A stretch of DNA of 64,000 nt from the NCBI GenBank assembly GCA_049282355.1, contig JBAPTW010000444.1, positions 1 to 64,000 on the forward strand. The letters run 5' to 3'. The DNA is from JAGTVB01 sp049282355 (GTDB taxonomy: Bacteria; Pseudomonadota; Gammaproteobacteria; HK1). The notes below the pieces were generated by a model that searched no databases, was not told where the DNA came from, and saw only the letters and a program-made list of their open reading frames with translations. Positions within the stretch are counted from its first letter, which is position 1, and every line of letters starts with the position of its first letter. Of the stretch, positions 1 to 9,513 are shown in pieces. The position numbers and the translations under genes are program-made.

Positions 1-107
1 CTATTTGGAACAGCCTGCGGCTGTTCCAAATAGCTCCTGAGGATTTTGTTGAGTCGCCGTGCGGCGCCGCGATGACAGGCGCAGTAGCTTTTAAAACAAG
101 TTCTCAG
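1..107 (+). repeat. Structured interspersed repeat, 3' part with a perfect hairpin
   Basis: Bases 1-15 and 19-33 are perfect inverted complements around a 3-nt loop, giving a 15-bp stem. Bases 38-107 match the 3' half of the complete element at 46240-46388: a GAGGATTTTG block, a GC-rich block, GCGCAGTAG, then an A/T run and TTCT. The window edge may cut off the 5' half. The copy overlaps the 3' end of the transposase remnant, so it may have inserted into it. Confidence 0.75.
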
Positions 108-114
108 CATCATT

Positions 115-520
115 AACGACGCCATCTGCGCTGTAGGAGAATGATTTTGGGATTTTTTGATGGTCGATTTTTGCACGTGATGTGCAAAATTCTGAGCGCT
201 CCAGAGGGGATGGCGCACCAGAGCCAGCGCATCGCTGAAGGTCGGTTGCGTTTTTCGATACTAAGCGCTGGTACGCACCGCCATGGCCTGGCCAGTGATG
301 AGCCGATCGGTAATCAGCGTCACGATGGAAAATAGCTCCCGCAGTAGGGGTATGGTACGCGCAATCGCGCGTCTGACCACTGCCGTTGGAGTCTCGACAC
401 CGAGGCGAGTAGCTCCAACGCCGCGAAGCCGCTATCGGCCACGGCCACGATCGGTCGCTCGGGTAACCAGCGCTGCACAATGCGCAACATCTGCCACGCC
501 CGCTCAGTCAGCAACCGATA
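115..520 (-). pseudogene. Decayed DDE transposase, C-terminal part
   Basis: Reading on the minus strand, bases about 514 to 390 encode a piece with the motif ERPIVAVADSGFAALELL, which resembles the catalytic-core region around an aspartate in IS701/IS4-like DDE transposases. Another frame, about 255 to 115, encodes YRKTQPTFSDALALVRHPLW, like the C-terminus of the same group. Frameshifts and an in-frame stop separate the pieces and the N-terminal half is absent, so no active enzyme is made. The family assignment is from memory of motif style and is only moderately sure. Confidence 0.6.
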
Positions 521-821
521 CGCTCGTTGGGAGCATTTGTAGTAGCACTACGAAGGACTAACAACGGCGCAAACACGCCTATAATCGCTTTCACGGCGGG
601 AGGTAATCCGCCCAGCTGAAGAACCTCTTTTTGATCGAAGGTGATTTTTCAAGGATGGCTATCCAAAGCCTGCGTGCAACGAAAGACACCGCCAAATTTC
701 ATAGAATATGGCTTATATTCCAGCGCGATCGCTGCTGCTTTCTCACAGGGGTATACATCAGCTAGCGGCTATTCCACTAAACTTAAGTATGCTCTATTTA
801 CTTGTTGGTCGGAATTTGTCG

Positions 822-1481
822 ATGCCATCTGCCTTGGTGGAAGAGCACATGCAGGCACTACAGGAGCGTATTGTTCGCTGTCTCATTGGGTGGCAAGAAC
901 TGACGCCAACGCCTGCTTGTGTGCCAGCACAGGTCGGTGATTTTGATCTTGATCCCCGTACCGAGCAAGCACCCCGGCTCACGCCTGCTGCGGTCCTCGT
1001 TCCTATCGTGGTGCGGCCAACGGGTTTCACGGTGCTCCTAACACAACGAACCCAGCACTTGAAGGATCACCCTGGGCAGATTAGCTTTCCGGGAGGTCGC
1101 GTTGAGGCAACTGATGAGAATCCCATCGCGACCGCATTACGTGAAACGCAGGAAGAAATCGGCCTGCCTCGTCATTGTGTCGATATCATTGGTCACCTCG
1201 ACATCTATGAAACGGCTACCGGCTTTCTAGTGACGCCAGTCGTCGGCTTTGTGCAGCCAATTTTCCGCCTGAAAATCGATCCATTCGAGGTTGCGGAGGT
1301 ATTCGAGGTCCCGCTCCCATTCCTGCTCGACACCCGTAACCATCAGATCGGCAAGCTGATGTTTTGCGGAAAGCAGCGGCGCTTTTGGGTGTTTCAATAT
1401 GAAAATCGGTTCATTTGGGGCGCCACTGCAGGCATGCTGATGAACCTCTTTCGCCGATTGGATCACGCGCTTGAAGACTGA
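822..1481 (+). CDS. NUDIX hydrolase, CoA pyrophosphatase-like (NudL/YeaB type)
   Basis: The 219-residue product is a NUDIX hydrolase. These enzymes cleave nucleoside diphosphate-linked compounds, and the closest pattern is the CoA pyrophosphatase group (NudL), which splits CoA into phosphopantetheine and 3',5'-ADP. The NUDIX box spans SFPGGRVEATDEN followed by ALRETQEEIGL; the REXXEEXG metal-binding core is intact. The GG-D spacing at the front of the box is typical of NudL rather than MutT. The frame is open to an upstream ATG at 708, but the 38 extra residues look like non-coding sequence and the ATG at 822 gives the usual family length. No strong ribosome-binding site is visible for either start. 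The gene runs in the same direction as the RecD2 gene 80 bases downstream. Confidence 0.8.
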   Translation: MPSALVEEHMQALQERIVRCLIGWQELTPTPACVPAQVGDFDLDPRTEQAPRLTPAAVLVPIVVRPTGFTVLLTQRTQHLKDHPGQISFPGGRVEATDENPIATALRETQEEIGLPRHCVDIIGHLDIYETATGFLVTPVVGFVQPIFRLKIDPFEVAEVFEVPLPFLLDTRNHQIGKLMFCGKQRRFWVFQYENRFIWGATAGMLMNLFRRLDHALED

Positions 1482-1561
1482 GCGTAGCGGAATGCTCCTC
1501 GGCCCATCCCCACCGTTTATCTCAATAAACAGGAGCTCTGAGGCTGTACGGAGCATCGCGC

Positions 1562-3748
1562 GTGCCTGATGCGTCTTTCGCGGAGCGGCTACACGGATCC
1601 ATCGAACGTGTGACTTTCCACAGTGAGGAAAGCGGTTTTTGCGTGCTCAGAGTCAAGGTTCAGGGACGCCGTGATCTCGCCACCGTGGTGGGCACAGCAC
1701 CGGCGGTAACGCCCGGTGAATATGTGGAATGCGAGGGATCGTGGGTGACCGATCGTACCCACGGACTGCAATTCAAGGCACGACAGCTAAGCATCGTGCC
1801 GCCGGTCACGCTTGAAGGAATCGAAAAATACCTGGGCTCCGGCATGGTTCGGGGCATTGGACCTCACTTCGCCCGTAAGCTCGTCAGCGCTTTTGGCGAG
1901 CACGTGTTTGAGGTCATCGAGCAGCAGCCGGCAAAGCTCGAAAAGCTCCCCGGTATCGGACCAAAGCGTATGCAGCGGGTGGTCGCAGCCTGGCGTGAGC
2001 AAAAAGTAGTCCGTCAGATCATGGTATTTCTGCGTTCTCACGGCGTCGGGACGGCGCGCGCGGTGCGCATCTATAAAACCTACGGTGCCAATGCCATCGA
2101 GCGGGTTCGAGAAAATCCTTATCGGCTCGCCCTGGATATCCACGGCATGGGATTCCTCACTGCGGATACCTTGGCTCAGCGTCTGGGCATTCGCAAGGAC
2201 TCCTTGATGCGTGCCCAGGCCGGCATACGCCACGTGCTGCAAGAATTTGCCGCTGAGGGGCATTGCACCGCTACGCGTGAGCGAGTTATCGAAACCGCAG
2301 CGCAGATGCTCGCGATTCCGACACCAATTCTCGAGCAAGGAATCCACGAGGAATTGGCGGCAGGAAATTTAGTTGCGGAAACGGTTGACGGCGGATCCTG
2401 CCTATTTTTGAGGTCATTGCATCACGCAGAAGTGGGGGTGGGCCAGCATCTTCTGAGACTGTTGCCGGGGCCACCACCTTGGGGAGCAGTCAACGCCGAA
2501 AAGGCCATTGCCTGGGTCGAAAAGGCCACCGGATTGACTCTCTCAAGCTCGCAGCGCCACGGCGTCGCCATCGCGATCAACGGGAAGCTAACGGTGATCA
2601 CCGGCGGCCCTGGCGTTGGCAAAACAACGGTGGTCAACAGCATTTTGCAAATCGTTCGCGCCAAAGGTGCTCAGGTCGTACTGTGCGCGCCCACCGGGCG
2701 TGCCGCCAAACGACTCTCAGAATCGACCGGGCTCGAGGCAAAGACCATCCATCGGCTGCTGGAATTTGATCCTCACCGACGTGGGTTTAGTCGAGGACGA
2801 GAAAATCCCCTGAATGCGGACTTTGTAGTCATGGACGAGCTGTCCATGGTCGATGTGTCGCTGATGAACCAGTTGTTAAGAGCGGTGGCCGATCCTGCCG
2901 CGCTGCTTATGGTGGGAGATGTCGATCAGCTTCCATCCGTCGGCCCCGGTGCCGTGCTCGCCGACATCATCGAGTCCGGCCGCATTGCGACCGTACGCCT
3001 TACCGAGATCTTCCGACAAGCGGCCGATTCGCGCATCATCGCCAACGCGCACCGCATTAACCGCGGACAGATGCCCGAGCGGCCGGGCGATCCCCGAGAT
3101 CCGAGCGATTTTTACTTCATCGCTACCGATACCCCCGAAGCCATCCACGACCGACTGCTGGACCTTGTGACCGAACGCATCCCCTCGCGCTTTGGACTGC
3201 ATCCCATCCGCGACGTGCAGGTGATGTGTCCCATGAACCGAGGGCTGCTGGGAACCCGGTCTCTTAACGCCGAGCTGCAGCGTCGACTCAATGCCCACGC
3301 CCAGCCGAGTGTGAGTCGTTATGGCTGGACGTTCGCGCCAGGGGATAAAGTCGTACAGACCGTCAATAACTATCATAAGGAAGTTTTCAACGGTGACATC
3401 GGATGCATCGCGCGTATCGACCTCGAAGAAGGCTTGATTTTCGTCGACGTTGACGGCAGAGAGATTAGCTACGAGTTAGCAGAGCTCGATGAGATTGCGC
3501 TTGCCTATGCCATCACGGTGCACAAGAGCCAGGGATCGGAATATCCGGCGGTGGTCATTCCACTTGCCACCCAGCACTACACGTTACTGGAACGCAATCT
3601 GCTTTACACCGGCGTGACCCGCGGCAAACGGCTTGTGGTGATCGTTGGCCAGCCGAAAGCCCTATCGATGGCTGTGCGCCACGCGCGGTCAAAACGCCGC
3701 CTGACTCATCTCGCAGCCCGCATTAAAGGGCTGCCGGCGCTTCTCTGA
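1562..3748 (+). CDS. recD2: ATP-dependent DNA helicase, RecD2 type
   Basis: The 728-residue product is a superfamily 1B 5'-3' DNA helicase of the RecD2 (RecD/TraA) type, which works without RecBC in repair or replication-fork maintenance. An N-terminal OB-like domain is followed by helix-hairpin-helix motifs (LPGIGPKRMQRVV, about residues 127-140) and a Walker A loop GGPGVGKTT at about 348-356. The Walker B box is VMDELSMVD. A C-terminal UvrD-like helicase motif reads AITVHKSQGSEYPAV. About 730 residues is normal for RecD2. Translation starts at a GTG with GGAG about nine bases upstream. No recB or recC lies nearby, which fits RecD2 rather than RecBCD RecD. Confidence 0.93.
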   Translation: MPDASFAERLHGSIERVTFHSEESGFCVLRVKVQGRRDLATVVGTAPAVTPGEYVECEGSWVTDRTHGLQFKARQLSIVPPVTLEGIEKYLGSGMVRGIGPHFARKLVSAFGEHVFEVIEQQPAKLEKLPGIGPKRMQRVVAAWREQKVVRQIMVFLRSHGVGTARAVRIYKTYGANAIERVRENPYRLALDIHGMGFLTADTLAQRLGIRKDSLMRAQAGIRHVLQEFAAEGHCTATRERVIETAAQMLAIPTPILEQGIHEELAAGNLVAETVDGGSCLFLRSLHHAEVGVGQHLLRLLPGPPPWGAVNAEKAIAWVEKATGLTLSSSQRHGVAIAINGKLTVITGGPGVGKTTVVNSILQIVRAKGAQVVLCAPTGRAAKRLSESTGLEAKTIHRLLEFDPHRRGFSRGRENPLNADFVVMDELSMVDVSLMNQLLRAVADPAALLMVGDVDQLPSVGPGAVLADIIESGRIATVRLTEIFRQAADSRIIANAHRINRGQMPERPGDPRDPSDFYFIATDTPEAIHDRLLDLVTERIPSRFGLHPIRDVQVMCPMNRGLLGTRSLNAELQRRLNAHAQPSVSRYGWTFAPGDKVVQTVNNYHKEVFNGDIGCIARIDLEEGLIFVDVDGREISYELAELDEIALAYAITVHKSQGSEYPAVVIPLATQHYTLLERNLLYTGVTRGKRLVVIVGQPKALSMAVRHARSKRRLTHLAARIKGLPALL

Positions 3749-3855
3749 ACCAGGCTAGCGCAAAGGACGGGGCGCCATTGACATACCACTGACTTATCGT
3801 GGCACGGCGGCTCTCCTTGCCGTTTTCACGAAACAACATGCCTGCGGGCGCGGGC

Positions 3856-5628
3856 TTACCCATAGAGGCGCTCGATGTGCTCGGCGTACTTCTCACCGAT
3901 AAGACGACGCCGGAGCTTCATCGTGGGGGTCAGCTCGCCGCCATCAATCGTGAGCTGCTCAGCGAGAACCGCAAAGCGCTTTATCGTGGCATAGTGCGCA
4001 AGCTCCCCGTTCACCTTCTCAACCTGCTGCTCCAAATAACGGCGAAAGATGGCGCAGGTACACGCCTCTTCTGGCAGGCGCGCCGGGCTCCCGGCGCACG
4101 CAACCGCCGCCGGCAGTTCAGCCGGATCAAGGATGAGCAACGCGGCGACATACTTTCGCCTGTCGCCGACGACGATAGCGTAGGCGACGCCGGGTATTTC
4201 CCGAAGCTTCATCTCCACCGGCTGCGGCGCGATATTCTTCCCTCCAGAGGTAATAATAATGTCTTTCTTGCGGTCGGTGATTTCCAGAAACCCGCTATCA
4301 TCTAACACGCCAATGTCTCCAGAATGCAGCCAACCTTGTTTATCCAGCGTTTCCTGCGTCGCCTGCTCGTCCTTGTAATAGCCTAGGAACACGTGGGGGC
4401 CGCGGATCAAGATCTCGCCGTCATCGGCAATTTGGAGCTCTGTGCCCGGAATGGGAATACCTGCCTTACCGGTGCGGTATCGATCGGGATAGGACACGGT
4501 GGCAGGACCGGCGCACTCGCTCATGCCATAGGCTTCTAGAATGGGAATGCCGAGGCTCAAAAAAAATTCCAGCGTTCCTCTTGAGATCGGTGCCGCCGCT
4601 GTGAAGCAACAGCGGGCTCGATCAAGTCCGAGCCGATGGCGTACTCTGGCGAACACCAGACGCTCGGCCAACCAATGAGTTCGGGGCCTGGGAAGACCCT
4701 CTTGATCAGCAAGACCCGACTGCAAGCCAACCCGGCGCGCCCAAGCAACGAGCTGCCGTCTTATCGGACTCGCCTCGGCACCGGCCGCCTGTATGACACT
4801 CTGAATCTTCTCCCACACTCGCGGCACCCCGAGGAAAAAACTGGGGCGGATCTCCCTCAGATCATCGGCGAGGGTATCCATACGCTCGGCGAACCAGGTG
4901 CAGGCACCGGCTGCCATGGGAATATGCAAGGTGAAGAGCTGCTCCGCGATGTGGCTTAACGGCAGATAGCTAATAAAGGCGTCGCCGGGCTGCGCTGCAT
5001 AGGCTCGTGCACAGGCGTTGGCATTCCAGACGATATTCTGGTGACGAATCATCACCCCTTTCGGCAGGCCCGTGGTGCCGGAGGTATAGATGAGGCTGCA
5101 GACATCGCTCACCTGCTGTGCGGCAATGCGCGCTCCAAGACGCTCCCCTGACACCTTCGTGCCGCGCTCGAGCAGAGTTTCCCAAGCATATACCTTCTCG
5201 TTGGGCACGTGCCCGTGCAGCACAATGATGGCCTTGAGCCGCGGAAGTCGTGGCCGGAGGCGAAGAAAAAGGTCAGCCGTCGCATTGTCCTGTACAATGG
5301 CAATTGCGGCATCGGAATGTTTGGCGATATAGAAGCATTGCGCGGGAGGATTGGTGGTATATATGCCAACAGGAATACCACCGGCAGCCATGGCACCGAT
5401 TGCGCTAAGAAACCATTGTGGCGAATTGGGCGCCATGATCACGACACCCGCGCCCGGCTCAAGACCTAACGCGATCAGGCCCCGAGCGGTCAACAGTGCC
5501 TGTTCGTAATAAGCGTTCCACGAAGTTGTCTGCCACCGCCCATCTTTCTTGGCACGTAGGGCGGGTTGGGCCCCATAGTGGCGCGCGTTGGTCTCGAGCA
5601 CATCGAGCACAGTGTAGGCTGAAGTCAT
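3856..5628 (-). CDS. Long-chain acyl-CoA synthetase (AMP-forming)
   Basis: This 590-residue enzyme of the ANL adenylating superfamily activates fatty acids to acyl-CoA through an acyl-AMP intermediate. The AMP/P-loop signature SLIYTSGTTGLPKGVM lies near residue 180, GWLHSGDIG is the adenylate-binding aspartate region, and DRKKDIIITSGGKNIAP is the hinge and C-terminal lysine region. The pattern matches long-chain acyl-CoA ligases of the FadD15/AACS type, which act at the cytoplasmic membrane face. An in-frame TTG at 5649 exists, but the ATG at 5628 starts the conserved VLDVLETNARHYG segment and is preferred. The gene converges with recD2 and lies head to tail behind the methyltransferase-like gene. 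Confidence 0.9.
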   Translation of the reverse strand: MTSAYTVLDVLETNARHYGAQPALRAKKDGRWQTTSWNAYYEQALLTARGLIALGLEPGAGVVIMAPNSPQWFLSAIGAMAAGGIPVGIYTTNPPAQCFYIAKHSDAAIAIVQDNATADLFLRLRPRLPRLKAIIVLHGHVPNEKVYAWETLLERGTKVSGERLGARIAAQQVSDVCSLIYTSGTTGLPKGVMIRHQNIVWNANACARAYAAQPGDAFISYLPLSHIAEQLFTLHIPMAAGACTWFAERMDTLADDLREIRPSFFLGVPRVWEKIQSVIQAAGAEASPIRRQLVAWARRVGLQSGLADQEGLPRPRTHWLAERLVFARVRHRLGLDRARCCFTAAAPISRGTLEFFLSLGIPILEAYGMSECAGPATVSYPDRYRTGKAGIPIPGTELQIADDGEILIRGPHVFLGYYKDEQATQETLDKQGWLHSGDIGVLDDSGFLEITDRKKDIIITSGGKNIAPQPVEMKLREIPGVAYAIVVGDRRKYVAALLILDPAELPAAVACAGSPARLPEEACTCAIFRRYLEQQVEKVNGELAHYATIKRFAVLAEQLTIDGGELTPTMKLRRRLIGEKYAEHIERLYG

Positions 5629-5688
5629 TTTTGGGCTTTTTGCGAGCAATCCCTAGTGGGTGCCATGGCTTTGCATGCAGAAACAAAG

Positions 5689-6294
5689 CTACTGTCGACG
5701 GTAAATGTACTCCTGCACGCCATGACTTAGCAGAAACGAACGCTGCAGGTAAAACCCGGTCATCATTTTTTCCAGCGCACCCGCGGTGTAGCGCGGGGAA
5801 GCTGTGACAACTGCGGAGTCGGCTTCGTAAGAAATGCGATTCTCATCCACGATGCGACAGTATAAAGGTCTAGCCGATATGGTTTTGTGTGTTGCCATCA
5901 TAGCAAAGAGCGCCGTGCCTGAGCGGCTAAACGCACCGAGATGGGTAATCAGCGCAGTCAATGCATCGCACGGTAGGTAGTTAAAGAGATCCCAAGCGAT
6001 GATGGCATCGAATTGTAGATCGGACTGAAAATCGAGCAGACGGGAGAATGTCGATCGCCACAGACCGATATCCGCAGACGCCGGTAGCCGCTCGGCCTCG
6101 ATGGCTCTAAACAGATCGGCGACATAGACCCTGCCGGGAAACCACGACGATAGATGGGCCACATTGGCGGCAAGCGGATAACCCAAATCAAGAATATGAT
6201 ACTTCGGCGATGATTCCAGGCAAGCGAGAAAGGCATGAAAGCCTGGAGATGAAATTGATCGAAAAGCAGAATTATCCGTATTGCGCTCCTCCAT
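5689..6294 (-). CDS. SAM-dependent methyltransferase-like protein
   Basis: The 201-residue product has the outline of a class I methyltransferase. ILDLGYPLAANVAHLS, around residue 33, resembles the glycine-rich SAM-binding motif I, although only one glycine of the usual GxGxG is kept. An acidic end of the second strand (VYVADL) and a motif IV-like stretch FDAIIAWDLFNYLP follow. The substrate is unknown. The weak motif I could mean an altered or lost SAM site. The gene sits just upstream of the acyl-CoA ligase in the same direction and could share its transcript; it diverges from the CheB-CheR gene. Confidence 0.6.
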   Translation of the reverse strand: MEERNTDNSAFRSISSPGFHAFLACLESSPKYHILDLGYPLAANVAHLSSWFPGRVYVADLFRAIEAERLPASADIGLWRSTFSRLLDFQSDLQFDAIIAWDLFNYLPCDALTALITHLGAFSRSGTALFAMMATHKTISARPLYCRIVDENRISYEADSAVVTASPRYTAGALEKMMTGFYLQRSFLLSHGVQEYIYRRQ

Positions 6295-6530
6295 GGAAGA
6301 CTTGTCTCAACTTAGCACGGTGAGGGCGCCGCCAAGAGCCGCCATTGATCGTGTATGCCATAATCATAGGCGAGACAAACGCCACTGACCACCACGCCAG
6401 ATTAATGCCACGAGATTCTCGGCGCCTTAGTAAGCCTCATAGAACAAGAGCAAGGGGAGTGTCATTGAGCAGCTCCCCGTTCTCATTATCAGGACCTACA
6501 GATGCCCGCTGATGATGGAGAGGGTTGGCA

Positions 6531-9497
6531 TTGACTACCGATACTGAAAGACCACATCCGATTACAGCCGCTGAACCGGCAGCTAAACAACCGGTGCGGC
6601 GCAGCAACCAAGTCGATGATAACTTGATTATTGTCGGCATTGGCGCGTCCGCAGGTGGGCTCGAGGCGTTGCGCGGTCTACTGTCAGGTTTGCCGACGGA
6701 CGTGAATATTGCCTACGTGATCGCACAGCATCTGCACCCGACCCATCGAAGCATGCTCATCGATCTGCTTCGAGCTCACACCAAATTGGAGGTGGTGGAG
6801 GCGAAGAATCGTGAGCCAGTTTGCGCCGGACGTGTCTACGTAACCCCACCGGGCTGCAACGTCTCCATTGCCAACGGGCGCATGAAGCTCACCAAAACGA
6901 GCCGTGAGGTGGGCCCGAAGCCCTCAGTGGATCAGTTTTTTACCGCGCTGGCGGAAAACGTGGGAGAGCGAGCCGTTGGTATTATTCTCTCGGGGACGGG
7001 CTCAGACGGTGCCCTCGGGGTCCGCGCTATTAAGGCCCATGGTGGCTTCACTATGGCCCAGGCCATCGAGTCGGCGAAGTTTGACGGGATGCCTCATGCG
7101 GCGATCAACACAGGGGATGTCGACCTGGTGCTGCCGCCCCATCGTATCGGCCCCGAACTTCGTGATCTACTGAAACATCCTCGCAGTGCTCCGCTGCCGT
7201 TACCAGAGGACGATACGCTGTGCAATGTGCAGCGCATCCTACGATTGTTGCTCACGCGCACCGGCTGCGATTTTTCTGACTATAAGCCCAACACGCTGCA
7301 TCGGCGCATTCAACGTCGCATGGCGATCCACAAGGTGGCGCAGCTTAGCGAATATTTACGTTACGTCGAGGAGTCACCAAAGGAGGCATGGGATCTCGGG
7401 CGGGACATTCTCGTATCGGTGACCGCGTTCTTTCGCGATCCGGAGGCCTTTCAGGTACTCGAGAAGGCGCTGGCCGTCATTTTGGACAGGAAGAACCGAA
7501 GCGACCAGATCCGCGTTTGGATACCGGGTTGTGCGACCGGCGAAGAAGCCTATTCCATCGCCATCCTTTTGGATAAGCTGCTGCGGAGTCGCCCGAGGAG
7601 CGTGTCGGTACAGATATTCGGCACGGATCTAGATGAAAACGCAATCCTTCATGCTCGACGCGGTGTGTACCCGATTGCGAGCCTTGCCGGGATCGACCCG
7701 GCTCTGCGCAAGCGCTGCTTTATCAGCGTGCAAAACGCTTATCAAGTGATCAAGCCAATCCGGGAAATGGTTGTGTTTGCGCGCCACGATCTGGTAAAGG
7801 ACCCGCCTTTCTCGCATTTGGATCTCATCAGCTGCCGCAATGTGCTCATCTATTTTAACAGTCGACTGCAGCAGCGAATCATACCGCTGTTTCACCAGGT
7901 GATCGAGCCAAACGGCTACCTCTTGCTCGGTAAATCCGAGTCGATCGTCGCCTTTAGCGAGCTGTTTGAACAGGTCGACCGTAAGTGGCGATTGTTCCGG
8001 CGACGCGCCGAGAGATTCAGTTCAGCGCAAGGATACGACTATCACCCTTATCCAATCCCCATCACCACACCGACTGCGAGGCGAAAGGGCGAGCAACGAC
8101 ATTCCATGCAGGAGATCATCAATCACGCCATCGCCGACGCCTATGCGCCGTTGGCGGTGCTCATCGATGAACGCATGCAGGTACGTCACGTGCGCGGAGA
8201 CATCAGCGCCTACTTGCGCCTCTCCGCGGGGGATCTGGACCTAAACATCGTTAACTTAGCGCGAGAAGAGCTTCGCACGGATCTGCGCACCCTGCTCTAC
8301 CGGGTCAGCCGAGACCACACCCCCCTCAAGAGTCGCAGGCTTCAGCTTGGAACTGGGTCCAATGTCGTTCGCTTGAGCCTACACGCCAGGCCGGTGCGTA
8401 TGAGCGAGGAGGAGGGCTGGCTCATTGCGATCATCTTCCAAGAGGAATTAGGAGATGACATCCAGGAGGGTGATGTCCCCAGGGTTGATCTCTGTGAAGA
8501 CGCGCGCATCGCGGAGCTTGAGAAAGAGGTGACGGATACGCGCGAACAGCTGCAGACCACGGTTGAGGAGCTGGAAACCACCAACGAAGAATTGCAGTCG
8601 ATCAATGAAGAGTTGCAGTCGGCTAATGAGGAGCTGCACTCGGCAAATGAGGAGCTGGAAACATCAAACGAAGAGCTGCAATCCGCCAATGAGGAGCTAC
8701 ATACCCTCAACGAAGCACTGCAACTAAAATCCGCCGAAGTGGCGATGACCAGTGCCGACATTGAAAACGTCCTGAAAAGTATCGGATTTCCAATGCTGGT
8801 AGTGGATCGCGATCTGCGTATCACGCGGGCTACTCCAGCTGCCGATCAGCTCTTCGATCTCTCATCAATTCTCTCCCGTCCGGTAGTCACGGGGGTTCCC
8901 AGCACCATTAGCCTGCCGGGGCTGCGCAGCGAGCTGCTTCAGGTCATGGAGACCGATCGCACGCTGGAATCCGAGCTGGTGCAGGGTAAGACTGTTTACT
9001 GGAAGCGCATCCTGCCCTACTACGCGGAGGAGGGAGAGATTGTCGGCGCTATTCTGATGTTCTTGAACCAAACACCCCTGCATACCGCCGAGAAGGCACT
9101 GCGCGAGCGAGAAAGTTATCTTGCCGCCATCCTGAACAATTATCTCTACGGAATCATTAGTATTGACGAAACAGGTTGCATTGAAAGCTTTAACGCAGCT
9201 GCTGAACGTATCTTTGGCTACCGAGCGAGCGAGGCGATCGGTCAAAATGTGGGCATGCTCTTGCCATCGTCGGAGCGCGATCAACATGCGGGTTACATTC
9301 AGCGCTATATCGAAACTGGGAAACCGCACATTATGGGAAAAAGCCGACGGGTTGTGGCAAGTAACAAGGCTGGAAAGCGCATCACTATCCACCTTACTTT
9401 GACCGAGTGGAAAGAAGGCGGGCGACGGTCGCTCATCGGGCTTATCTATGCACCCGACGAGCAAATCATCCTTCCTCCATCTCCAGCGCAGCATTGA
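6531..9497 (+). CDS. CheB-CheR-PAS fusion protein
   Basis: The product, about 988 residues, fuses a CheB-type methylesterase domain, a CheR-type SAM methyltransferase domain, a long coiled coil and two PAS domains. The esterase triad is present: Ser in GASAGG (about 42), His in AQHLHP (about 69) and Asp in GTGSDG (about 161). The CheR part has the N-terminal helix bundle (about 222-275) and the SAM loop GCATGEEAYSIA. The coiled coil (about 665-740) is built from near-perfect repeats of a seven-residue unit like SANEELE. No CheB receiver domain is present, which is normal for these fusions. GGAGAGG at 6517-6523 sits eight bases before the TTG at 6531, so that start is preferred over the TTG at 6525. 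The kinase and regulator genes follow at once. No receptor, CheA or CheW gene is nearby, so a role outside flagellar chemotaxis is inferred. Confidence 0.9.
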   Translation: MTTDTERPHPITAAEPAAKQPVRRSNQVDDNLIIVGIGASAGGLEALRGLLSGLPTDVNIAYVIAQHLHPTHRSMLIDLLRAHTKLEVVEAKNREPVCAGRVYVTPPGCNVSIANGRMKLTKTSREVGPKPSVDQFFTALAENVGERAVGIILSGTGSDGALGVRAIKAHGGFTMAQAIESAKFDGMPHAAINTGDVDLVLPPHRIGPELRDLLKHPRSAPLPLPEDDTLCNVQRILRLLLTRTGCDFSDYKPNTLHRRIQRRMAIHKVAQLSEYLRYVEESPKEAWDLGRDILVSVTAFFRDPEAFQVLEKALAVILDRKNRSDQIRVWIPGCATGEEAYSIAILLDKLLRSRPRSVSVQIFGTDLDENAILHARRGVYPIASLAGIDPALRKRCFISVQNAYQVIKPIREMVVFARHDLVKDPPFSHLDLISCRNVLIYFNSRLQQRIIPLFHQVIEPNGYLLLGKSESIVAFSELFEQVDRKWRLFRRRAERFSSAQGYDYHPYPIPITTPTARRKGEQRHSMQEIINHAIADAYAPLAVLIDERMQVRHVRGDISAYLRLSAGDLDLNIVNLAREELRTDLRTLLYRVSRDHTPLKSRRLQLGTGSNVVRLSLHARPVRMSEEEGWLIAIIFQEELGDDIQEGDVPRVDLCEDARIAELEKEVTDTREQLQTTVEELETTNEELQSINEELQSANEELHSANEELETSNEELQSANEELHTLNEALQLKSAEVAMTSADIENVLKSIGFPMLVVDRDLRITRATPAADQLFDLSSILSRPVVTGVPSTISLPGLRSELLQVMETDRTLESELVQGKTVYWKRILPYYAEEGEIVGAILMFLNQTPLHTAEKALRERESYLAAILNNYLYGIISIDETGCIESFNAAAERIFGYRASEAIGQNVGMLLPSSERDQHAGYIQRYIETGKPHIMGKSRRVVASNKAGKRITIHLTLTEWKEGGRRSLIGLIYAPDEQIILPPSPAQH

Positions 9498-9513
9498 TGC
9501 CTCCTCGCCCGCA

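Noticed and set aside
8342..8824. A Ser-rich minus-strand frame
   Set aside because: It is the mirror image of the coiled-coil repeat of the CheB-CheR gene and only looks regular for that reason.
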